Assembly (NCBI GenBank): GCA_965243175.1
Contig: OZ251532.1
Coordinates: 4,588,001 to 4,652,000, forward strand
Length of the DNA: 64,000 nt
Source of the DNA: VXYL01 sp965243175
GTDB lineage: Bacteria; Pseudomonadota; Gammaproteobacteria; Pseudomonadales; Azotimanducaceae
Direction: 5' to 3'
This document shows, piece by piece, positions 25,638-33,200 of this stretch. Numbering within the stretch: the first letter of the stretch is position 1; the number at the start of each line of letters is the position of its first letter. Made by a program: the position numbers and the translations under genes. The notes below the pieces were generated by a model, which searched no databases, was not told the origin of the DNA, and was given only the letters and a program-made list of their open reading frames with translations.

Positions 25638-28600
25638 TCACGATTCGCCTACGCGGTACGACACTCGCATTCCACCGCGGTGTAGGCGAAACCGATCCTT
25701 GAACTCATCCTCGAACGGGTTGGGGAGCCAATCGACCTCTGGCTCCACGGACAGCGCGTTCCGAACTCGGAGGATCCGCCACTGTCCACCGCCGGATCGA
25801 GCAAGTTGCGTCGCGGCCCTGATTTCACTGATTCCTAGATCAAACGACGAGTCATCTCCGGCAGTGGCCTTCACTTCCACGCACCACGTTCTCCGTCGGC
25901 GATCTTTGAATCGGAAGTCAAAACCGAGACCGTCGTTGATGGTATGGGGCTCATCTGCCGTAGGCGGCAGAACACTCCGTCGGATCTCCGAGACCCAACA
26001 CTCCCGCTTCACAAAGGCCTCTCCGAACTCCGAGCGAAGATACTGGAAGGCCAAGATTTCGCCGACTACACCGACCAGATCGGTGAAATGGGCGGGAGGA
26101 CGCACAGGTGGAGCCTTGCTTCCTCGGGGGACCTCCGCCGGCGCCTCCGCCTTTCGCCCCCCAACCTTCAATAGTGTCGTCAGCTCATCCTTGCTCGCTC
26201 GCGGGCCATCGGGAGTGGTCCGCTTGCTGAGACGATCAAAGAGGTCGCGGTAGCTCGTGGTGCCAACTTCAAAGGGATGGCCAGCTACATCATGGGTCAG
26301 CCGCCGACGTTCGGCCTCCCGCTCCTGTTGCTGCCGCTCGTTGCGACGCTGCTCGATGGCTTGCGACGTTACATCTAGTCGGCAACGAATCGCGTCGAGA
26401 GTTGAACAACCAACGCATGCCTTCTCGAACATTTCGTCATTAAGGGCACGAAAGGCCATTTCGAGCACCTTGATGTCGGACCAATCGTGCAGATACTCGC
26501 GTCCGTCGAGCATCACCGATGGATCGGCGAGTTGCGCCGCGCCACGTGACGCATCAGATTCTATCCATTCCCGATGAATATCTTGAAGCGCAGACAGAGT
26601 TTGTTGGAGACGATGCCGATTTGCGTCAGCCGTCTCATAGGGATCGGGTATAATCCAATTGCTATTTCTCTCTAGTCTGTCGCGTAAGTCGTCAGCAGTT
26701 TCGGAGCCTCTGATAAGATCGACGTAACGCGCCAAAGCAGCGATCTCCCTGAAGTGATTGGTTAGTGAGTCGATGACCACCGAAAACGGAACGTTCCACC
26801 ATTGGTTAGACCAGGTCGCGTCGCCATCGAAGTCCAAGACTGCCTCCTCAACGCGACGAAACAGAGATGGGTCAGCTGCTGCAAGAGCGACATGTCGAGC
26901 AAATGCCCGTAGCTCAGTTTTGGCTTCATCTATACGATCCTTCGTCTGCTCAAACACGTGTGGGTTCTCGACAGCGTCGTACTTCCCTCCCAGTTCCGCG
27001 AGGACTCCATTCCAATTCGGAAGTCGTGCTACTTCGCCCAAGGCATACCAAGCCGCCATGCCCATCGCGTAGTCGTCGTGGCTCCTCCTCGCCGCCGATA
27101 GCAGTTCCGCGGCATCCCAGCATGGCAGGTTGCTCGTCAGCCATGCGGTCAGGTTTTCGGTATCTCTGGCCGCGGTTTCGAGACCATCTTCAGAGACCTG
27201 CAACAGTCTCAGCACCGGACGTACGCGGTCGACGACCGTGCCCATGTCGCCGATCCACTGCTCTTGAACGTCCGCATACATTTGCGAGTCTATCTCCGCC
27301 TTCTCCAGAGCGGCTTCGATGTCACCTCGCGTCACATGACGTTGAGCTGGTAGCGCACCAAGCACCAGGAGGAGATCTTTCGAGATGTCCTGTCGATTAA
27401 GAATCGCCTGCCCGGCAAGCGCAAGGTCCTCGTGCGACACCATATCTCTCCTAACGACCAAAACGTCGCCGGGGAGCCACTGAGACATCGGCTGACTCTC
27501 AGCGACTACGTTGTCGTTGTGGACAATCCTCGTGATGATCTCGTTACACTCCACAACGCGCGTACGCCGAAGCCTGATTGCAGCTTCCCGCCAAGCTCTA
27601 GTCGTCGTACCTACCGGATTGGTTCCCCCGTACGCAGCGACAGATAGCAGCACCACAGACAACCATGCATATGCGCTAGCGTCAAGCCCCACCGCCTCGG
27701 CTCCCGCCGGGACCAAAAAAGAACCGTCCACCTCGTGGCGTTCGTCGAGCTGAGAAGCCAAGTTGATTCCCGTTTCCTTGACAAGGGCATCAGCTAGTCG
27801 AGTAGCGTCCGCACGTCCCATGTCCAAGACACCCTTGCCATGACTTCGAAGCGCCCGACTGCGGTCTCGATCGTCGGGCAGGAATACGTCCGTCATTTCA
27901 TTGCGGGGCCGCAGGGCGAATGAGCGTCTCCCTGTTCTCACGAGGAGCGCGGCCGGAAGGCCCTGCTCCGAATCAAGAAAGCGCCAAGCCTCGCGTACCT
28001 GGCCTAGAAACACGTCAAATCGACCGGCCGGGACCCGACCTCTTGCCCAAGCTTTGGCCAAGGCGTCCAGCAGCGCCGGCCCGGTTCTGTCGCCCTCCGT
28101 CGGATATACATTCAGCTCGAGTCTGACCAGCTGATCTTGCAATGTAGGCTCGCCGCCGATCCTCTTCACGAGGTCGAGGGCCAATGGGTCAAGGTGCGCG
28201 TAGCGTCCAGATTGCCCTCTGAGGAGCGACTCAGGAACCAGCCAACGCTGCCAGAGCGGTTGAGCGTTTCTGTCTCGATCGCTGAGCCAAGGCATGTTCT
28301 GCAACCAGTGCTTAAGGGGCGAGGTCACCCGTACGGCCCAAGAGTTACCGGAGCGTTTACGGATTGTTACAGACTCCCAGCCAACGCTCCAAGTGCCAAT
28401 TGAACGAAGCAGAAGGTTGGAGAACGCACGGCGTCCTGATCGTTTCAGTGCGTCCAAGTAGTGGATTTCAGGAAGCAGTCGAAGTCCGGACAGCTCGTAC
28501 TCGTACGATCCGACGTAGTATGGCTGTATAGCACCTTCTACAGCACTGTACCAGTCAGCGTACGCTTCGGTAGGGGCGACCGGGTGGAGCGGGTGCCGGT

Positions 28601-31154
28601 CGCCGACCGCCCGCGACAGGTTTTCAATGAGGTCGTTGCTCCAGGCGTCCATGTCGAAGGTGATGTTGAACTCCTTACCGGCGCGCACGATCATGTGTAG
28701 GCGCAGACCATCCACGACGCCCGCACGGGCGAGGAACTCGCTCCGACGGTCGACCTCGACGAGCCAGCGCTCATCATGAGGTGGAAGCAACACCGCCCTT
28801 CCCAGTTGTGAACCTACACGGGCAGGTAGCTCGGCCACCAGTGCGCTCACATCGCCACCGTGCCGTCCGAGCCAACCAGGGCCGAAACTCGCCTCGCCAG
28901 CACGAAACCAGCCACCGTAGCAGGACGCCGGCAGAGCTCGAAGAAATGGCAGCAAGGCGTCCGAAGTGGTGTCCTGAATGAGCCCTAGCGTCCAAGCAAG
29001 GATCTCGGCGCAACTGACGGCTTCTGCACTCCCGTGCGCAACGGGAAGCGGAGGTATCGCAGGAATGACGACATCTCGAAGAATCTCTTCGGTGCGATAG
29101 GTCTTTACGAAGCGGCCCTCAAGGAACTTCTGAACGTCTGTGTTGCTACGCGCTGGGCCCTCGTGAGTTTGAACATCGGGGTGGAGGAAAGCGATGCGCT
29201 CACGAAGTGTTCGGGGCACGTCTCCGACGGACTCCGCGAGGTCGTCGATGCCTTGAATGGGTCGAAAGAACAACTTGGTGGGGCTAGACGCTGCGACTTG
29301 GCGCCCGTCAGACGTGGGAAGAAAGTGAGCTCCTGCGAGTGGATCTGGGATGTCAAGAACTGGCTTGTCGCGCAAATGGCCGGGTAGAACTTCGAGAAGG
29401 CTGCACATAAAGTCGCCCCATTTAACGTCTATTTCGCCCTTTCCGATCTGTCGCGCCACCCGTTCGACCGTCTTGATCCACTCCTGATCTGTCGGGCTCG
29501 GAGAGCCGGGGAAGTGGCGGAGCAAGCGCTCGATGGCTCTCCTTCTTCCGTCGAGCACCTCGGACACAACCGAGAACGCCGCGCTTCGGCGCCAACCAAC
29601 TCCGATTTGGTCGCCGTCACGAACTGCCGGCATCAGGCGCGCTTCTTGCGGTGTACGCCAGCCGTTGTCGCAGAAGATGATTGCTTGGTCGGCGAGTTGG
29701 TTGCACCGTTCCTCGGCGCGACTCAGGAGTTTTGACGTCAGATACCAATGTTCACCGCCGACCGAAGCTCTTGACGCCATTATGTCCACGATGGCCCTTG
29801 CTTTCCAGCTTTCGTCGCCACCCTTTAGTTCGCCAATCGTGTCGAGACACAAGTCCAAGACCTCATCTAGAATCAAGGCGTTGTATGTCTCTTCGAAGTC
29901 AATTTGGCGGCGGTCGAGAGAACCATAGAAGGGGGCGTTTATATGTGCTCCGGTGCCGGTGGCTTGTTCGGTCGGCAGGAAGATCACGAAGACACCCTCC
30001 GGCTGTTCGGGCACGTCCTCAACAGCGACGCCCACACGGGCTTGTCGTACCTCTGGCCACCGATTCGGCAAGTGAGAGACGACGCGATGAATGCGCTCAG
30101 CACCAGCGGGGTCCTCGTTGCCGCCGACAACGCGGCTCCACACGCGGAAGTGGCGCATGCTCACGTTGTCGGGTAATGGCGCGGCGCGTTGGATGCGCAG
30201 CTCGTGTTGACGGACCCACTTGGGGCCTGCAAGGAGACTATCGGAGTGAACGGTGCGCCGAAGGCAGTGCCGATCGCCGTCGACTTCTATGACAAGCTCG
30301 GCGAGTCGATCAAGGAAGACGACAGATCGGACATCCCGTAGATCATCGAGCTGCTTCTCAACGGATTGAACCGCGTCGGCGCTAGAGAGCATGTTTCCGC
30401 CGTCCAAGGGCAACCGGACGACCGTCGCGTGACCCGCGTCGAGCAGCGTCTGCACGTCGGATGGTGCTTCTTCAAGGACGAGGGGCAACAGATACGGCGA
30501 AAGGAACTTCCTTGCCTCGGCCGAGACGTCTAGGCCCCTTTCTGCCACGTGGGCAAGGAATTGACGTAGCTGGTCCTGTGACCAGTCCAACAGTGGGCCG
30601 TCATCGAAAGGCGAGCGAGTGTCGATGCCGTGCTGTTCGAGGGCCTGTGCGGCTTGCGCGACCAGGTCGACTGAGTCAGGGTCGAAACGAAAGGCGAAGC
30701 ACAAGCCGCTTCCGGCGATGGGTGTGGACCAGATTTGGGGACGCCCGGACACCTCTAGTACGCTCCGAAAGCCTAGCCCCTTGTTGCCGATTCTTTCGTT
30801 CGGATCCTTCGGGCTTTGGGCGAGCTCACAAATTCCTTGGAAATCCTCGTAATGGAACGGGTTGCCCGTGTTCCCGATAAGGAGCATCGGTTCGGGGTTG
30901 GTGTGCAACGTAAAGGAGATGCGCCTCGGATCGTTCGGCTGCGGCTCCGCGAGCGCGTCGTGGGCGTTTTGGAGCAACTCCAGGACGCAGCGCCCTCGAT
31001 ACTCTTGGGCAACTTGGGCACCCAGACTGGCGACGGTCCGATAGTTCCTCGAGCCGTTTTTGATCTCGTCAAAGAAGCTCCGCACTTGGCGCGTCGCGTG
31101 GTTGGCTATCATGCGGTTCGCCGCTAGCCGCGATGGTGGAAGGTCCGCCCTCAT
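25638..31154 (-). CDS. Giant GHKL (sacsin-type) ATPase with C-terminal DUF3883 nuclease-like domain
   Basis: The product has 1838 residues. The ATG at 31152-31154 overlaps the HNH stop as ATGA. Near the N-terminus is a GHKL ATPase of the sacsin/HSP90-like type: N box L-E-L-L-Q-N-A-H-D-A, G1-like I-G-N-T-G-N-P-F and G2 I-G-N-K-G-L-G-F-R-S-V. The long middle is unassigned and largely helical. The C-terminal 170 residues match DUF3883: V-G-E-I-L-A-F-Q-Y-L-R, then G-L-G-F-D-F and C-V-E-V-K-A-T, a PD-(D/E)xK-type core. It is the third gene of a methylase-HNH-ATPase operon. GHKL ATPases are known companions of restriction-modification genes; this fusion may sense or remodel DNA and cut it. The activity is inferred. 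Confidence 0.85.
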   Translation of the reverse strand: MRADLPPSRLAANRMIANHATRQVRSFFDEIKNGSRNYRTVASLGAQVAQEYRGRCVLELLQNAHDALAEPQPNDPRRISFTLHTNPEPMLLIGNTGNPFHYEDFQGICELAQSPKDPNERIGNKGLGFRSVLEVSGRPQIWSTPIAGSGLCFAFRFDPDSVDLVAQAAQALEQHGIDTRSPFDDGPLLDWSQDQLRQFLAHVAERGLDVSAEARKFLSPYLLPLVLEEAPSDVQTLLDAGHATVVRLPLDGGNMLSSADAVQSVEKQLDDLRDVRSVVFLDRLAELVIEVDGDRHCLRRTVHSDSLLAGPKWVRQHELRIQRAAPLPDNVSMRHFRVWSRVVGGNEDPAGAERIHRVVSHLPNRWPEVRQARVGVAVEDVPEQPEGVFVIFLPTEQATGTGAHINAPFYGSLDRRQIDFEETYNALILDEVLDLCLDTIGELKGGDESWKARAIVDIMASRASVGGEHWYLTSKLLSRAEERCNQLADQAIIFCDNGWRTPQEARLMPAVRDGDQIGVGWRRSAAFSVVSEVLDGRRRAIERLLRHFPGSPSPTDQEWIKTVERVARQIGKGEIDVKWGDFMCSLLEVLPGHLRDKPVLDIPDPLAGAHFLPTSDGRQVAASSPTKLFFRPIQGIDDLAESVGDVPRTLRERIAFLHPDVQTHEGPARSNTDVQKFLEGRFVKTYRTEEILRDVVIPAIPPLPVAHGSAEAVSCAEILAWTLGLIQDTTSDALLPFLRALPASCYGGWFRAGEASFGPGWLGRHGGDVSALVAELPARVGSQLGRAVLLPPHDERWLVEVDRRSEFLARAGVVDGLRLHMIVRAGKEFNITFDMDAWSNDLIENLSRAVGDRHPLHPVAPTEAYADWYSAVEGAIQPYYVGSYEYELSGLRLLPEIHYLDALKRSGRRAFSNLLLRSIGTWSVGWESVTIRKRSGNSWAVRVTSPLKHWLQNMPWLSDRDRNAQPLWQRWLVPESLLRGQSGRYAHLDPLALDLVKRIGGEPTLQDQLVRLELNVYPTEGDRTGPALLDALAKAWARGRVPAGRFDVFLGQVREAWRFLDSEQGLPAALLVRTGRRSFALRPRNEMTDVFLPDDRDRSRALRSHGKGVLDMGRADATRLADALVKETGINLASQLDERHEVDGSFLVPAGAEAVGLDASAYAWLSVVLLSVAAYGGTNPVGTTTRAWREAAIRLRRTRVVECNEIITRIVHNDNVVAESQPMSQWLPGDVLVVRRDMVSHEDLALAGQAILNRQDISKDLLLVLGALPAQRHVTRGDIEAALEKAEIDSQMYADVQEQWIGDMGTVVDRVRPVLRLLQVSEDGLETAARDTENLTAWLTSNLPCWDAAELLSAARRSHDDYAMGMAAWYALGEVARLPNWNGVLAELGGKYDAVENPHVFEQTKDRIDEAKTELRAFARHVALAAADPSLFRRVEEAVLDFDGDATWSNQWWNVPFSVVIDSLTNHFREIAALARYVDLIRGSETADDLRDRLERNSNWIIPDPYETADANRHRLQQTLSALQDIHREWIESDASRGAAQLADPSVMLDGREYLHDWSDIKVLEMAFRALNDEMFEKACVGCSTLDAIRCRLDVTSQAIEQRRNERQQQEREAERRRLTHDVAGHPFEVGTTSYRDLFDRLSKRTTPDGPRASKDELTTLLKVGGRKAEAPAEVPRGSKAPPVRPPAHFTDLVGVVGEILAFQYLRSEFGEAFVKRECWVSEIRRSVLPPTADEPHTINDGLGFDFRFKDRRRRTWCVEVKATAGDDSSFDLGISEIRAATQLARSGGGQWRILRVRNALSVEPEVDWLPNPFEDEFKDRFRLHRGGMRVSYRVGES

Positions 31155-31891
31155 TCTCTTGCTCCACCTCGTACGACGGTAATGTGCCTGCGAAGCACTT
31201 CCTTCACGAAGTCCGGTAGTTCGTCCCTGCTGCCCGCCTTCTCCTCTAGTCGCTCGTAGTCGGCAACTTCGTCCTCTGACCAGATGAGGTCCAGTCGCCG
31301 CTCCTCGCGTGTCGCTATGTGCGTGTACTCGTCGGGGTAGGCCCAGTAGCAGGTGCGGCAAGTGTCCTCGACCTTGGCCTGCCAGTTCGGGCAGTGCTCG
31401 CAGCTCCACGACTTCGCCCGGTTCGCCGACGCGCAGAGCAGCATGTAAGCATCGGCGTCGTCGTCCGAAGTGTCTGGCTCGCCCGAGATCTCGAACGGGA
31501 TACGGTGGTCGATCTGCAGATCCCGCTCAGGGCACGGCATACGGTAGATGTGGCAGTGCGCTCCGTGTCGTTCGATGAGCGCTTGCTTCAGCCGGGACGA
31601 CAGTGCGGTTCGGCCGGAGAGCCGGTCGGGGCGGGCTTGCTCAGGGTGGCCGAAGCGATAGGCGCCGATGCTTCGGCCATCGGTGGCCGTCGTGCGAAAG
31701 GTCTCCAACGGAATGCCGTGCTCGCGCACGTCTCTCGCGGCTCGTGGCGGATGGTTGTAGCCGTAGCGCTCCTTCAGTTCCTCGGTGGTGACGTAGCCGT
31801 GGGCGAGGATGTGGTCGATGACCGTTCGGGCGCGTTTCTCCGTCACGCCATTGAGCAAGTCCATGAACGCGGCAGGCAGCTGGTTGGTCAT
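31151..31891 (-). CDS. HNH endonuclease, probable restriction enzyme
   Basis: The product has 246 residues. The first 80 residues contain a winged-helix-like segment (G-Y-V-T-T-E-E-L-K-E-R-Y-G-Y). The HNH core reads L-Q-I-D-H-R-I-P-F-E-I and L-L-C-A-S-A-N-R-A-K-S-W-S-C-E-H-C, and a later C-R-T-C completes a zinc-binding set. The architecture fits type II HNH restriction enzymes. It starts in an ATGA overlap with the adenine methylase and ends in an ATGA overlap with the GHKL gene. The pairing with a methylase makes cleavage of unmethylated sites the likely job; the recognition site is unknown. Confidence 0.88.
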   Translation of the reverse strand: MTNQLPAAFMDLLNGVTEKRARTVIDHILAHGYVTTEELKERYGYNHPPRAARDVREHGIPLETFRTTATDGRSIGAYRFGHPEQARPDRLSGRTALSSRLKQALIERHGAHCHIYRMPCPERDLQIDHRIPFEISGEPDTSDDDADAYMLLCASANRAKSWSCEHCPNWQAKVEDTCRTCYWAYPDEYTHIATREERRLDLIWSEDEVADYERLEEKAGSRDELPDFVKEVLRRHITVVRGGARE

Positions 31892-32814
31892 GCGAAAGAC
31901 AGCGTCCGCTGGTTGGTACGTTGCTCGGCCTCTCGTTCACGGCCGCTCGCATCGAGTCGTTCGGTCAACGCTGGTGACAGATACAGAGACTCCACCGTCT
32001 CGCAGTCCCGCCCAAGCAGCGTGGATTGGCTGGACCGGCCCGCGTGGATGTGCAGGTGGTGCAGGCCCAGGTCGGCGGGAAGCGGCTGGCCGTGGCTCTT
32101 CGCGCCGGTCTGGCCATCGTAGCTCACGATGTAGGATTTGCCGGCCGCGTTCATGGCCCGAAGCGCGTCGGCGAAATCGGCGAAGGGGAGGCCGTCGTAG
32201 TAGCGGTGGTCGCGGGTAGACGACGTGCCTTGGTAGGGTGGGTCCATGTAGATCACGTCGTCTGCCGTGGTCTCGAGCACCACGCTGCGGAAGTCTCGGG
32301 CGCTGATCGTCGTCCGGTCGGCTAGCGCGGCGGAAACGCCGAGGAGCTGCAGGCGCATGGTCTCGGGCTTCATGCCCCAGCGTCGGTTGTCGGCGCTCTG
32401 GTTGAACTGGCCGTCGGCACTGTAGCGCACGGCGCCCTTGACGATTCGCGCCAGCAGATAAAGCAGCAGCTTCGGCGCGTGGGTCTCGTTGAACTGGCGC
32501 CTTGCTTGGAAGAAGAACGCCTTGCGGTCTGGTCGCTGCTCGCGCCACAGGCGCTCGTAGCCGTCTGCCAACTGCATGGGGCGTTCGAGGATCTCGCGCC
32601 ACAGCGCCATGAGAGGGCCGTTGGCGTCGTTCAGCCAGAAGCGCTTGGCTCTGCCTCCCACGGCGGCTGCGAGCGAGATGGCGGCGGCACCGCAGAAGGG
32701 CTCTACCAGACGGTCTGCACCGGCCGGGATGTGCGGGAGGATGTGGCGGCAGATGGACCGCTTGCTCCCCTGATAGGGGAACGGGTGTGGTGCTGCGCGG
32801 TGACTATTCGCCAT
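31888..32814 (-). CDS. DNA adenine N6-methyltransferase, Dam/D12 class
   Basis: The product has 308 residues starting M-A-N-S-H-R-A-A-P-H-P-F-P-Y-Q-G-S-K. Motif I is L-V-E-P-F-C-G-A-A-A and the catalytic motif IV is Y-M-D-P-P-Y, in the Dam/DpnM order. It transfers methyl from AdoMet to adenine within a specific site and should protect the host from the coupled HNH nuclease. It is the first gene of the three-gene operon; the start is chosen by the N-terminal family pattern. A much longer open frame runs upstream but is a shadow of the GH16 fusion gene. Confidence 0.92.
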   Translation of the reverse strand: MANSHRAAPHPFPYQGSKRSICRHILPHIPAGADRLVEPFCGAAAISLAAAVGGRAKRFWLNDANGPLMALWREILERPMQLADGYERLWREQRPDRKAFFFQARRQFNETHAPKLLLYLLARIVKGAVRYSADGQFNQSADNRRWGMKPETMRLQLLGVSAALADRTTISARDFRSVVLETTADDVIYMDPPYQGTSSTRDHRYYDGLPFADFADALRAMNAAGKSYIVSYDGQTGAKSHGQPLPADLGLHHLHIHAGRSSQSTLLGRDCETVESLYLSPALTERLDASGREREAEQRTNQRTLSFA

Positions 32815-32932
32815 ACGCGAAGCATAGCACCTTGACGCCACGGCCCGACAACGCCATGCGCACCGGTACGCGGCGTCGCCTCTTCCCGCTGCCTGCATTG
32901 CCAAGCCCCACCTTCGCTGGCAAGGTTGGCGC

Positions 32933-33169
32933 ATGGCGGTACGAATCACGATCGAGGACGTTCCCGAGGAGGTGCGCGATGCGCTCGCCGCCCGGGCAGC
33001 GCGGCAACGCCTATCCATGCAGGAGTTCCTGCGTGGCGAGCTGGAACGAGTCGCGGCGCGGCCTTCCCGCAACGCACTGTTGCAGAGCGTACAACGCCGC
33101 AAGAAGGCAGCGGGAACCCGAGTCGAGCCGTCGAGCATTCTGTGCGCCCGTGATGCGGACCGGATGTGA
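32933..33169 (+). CDS. FitA/VapB-type ribbon-helix-helix antitoxin, orphan
   Basis: The product has 78 residues. A-V-R-I-T-I-E-D-V-P-E-E-V-R-D-A-L followed by R-L-S-M-Q-E-F-L is the ribbon-helix-helix DNA-binding domain of FitA-like antitoxins, and the tail ends A-R-D-A-D-R as in the toxin-binding end. Antitoxins of this kind repress their own operon and neutralise a PIN-domain RNase. Here no PIN toxin follows. Only a possible toxin start overlaps the stop codon before the next gene's end at 33201. It may still be functional as an orphan regulator. Confidence 0.85.
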   Translation: MAVRITIEDVPEEVRDALAARAARQRLSMQEFLRGELERVAARPSRNALLQSVQRRKKAAGTRVEPSSILCARDADRM

Positions 33170-33200
33170 CGCTCGTCGCTGGCGCATCCGTTCCGGCGCC
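33166..33200 (+). pseudogene. Possible vestige of a VapC toxin start
   Basis: A GTG at 33166 overlaps the antitoxin TGA in the usual vapBC manner and reads V-T-L-V-A-G-A-S-V, close to the V-D-A-S start of PIN toxins. The similarity then stops, and the region runs into the end of the convergent lipoprotein gene. The match is about ten codons, so this is tentative. Confidence 0.35.
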
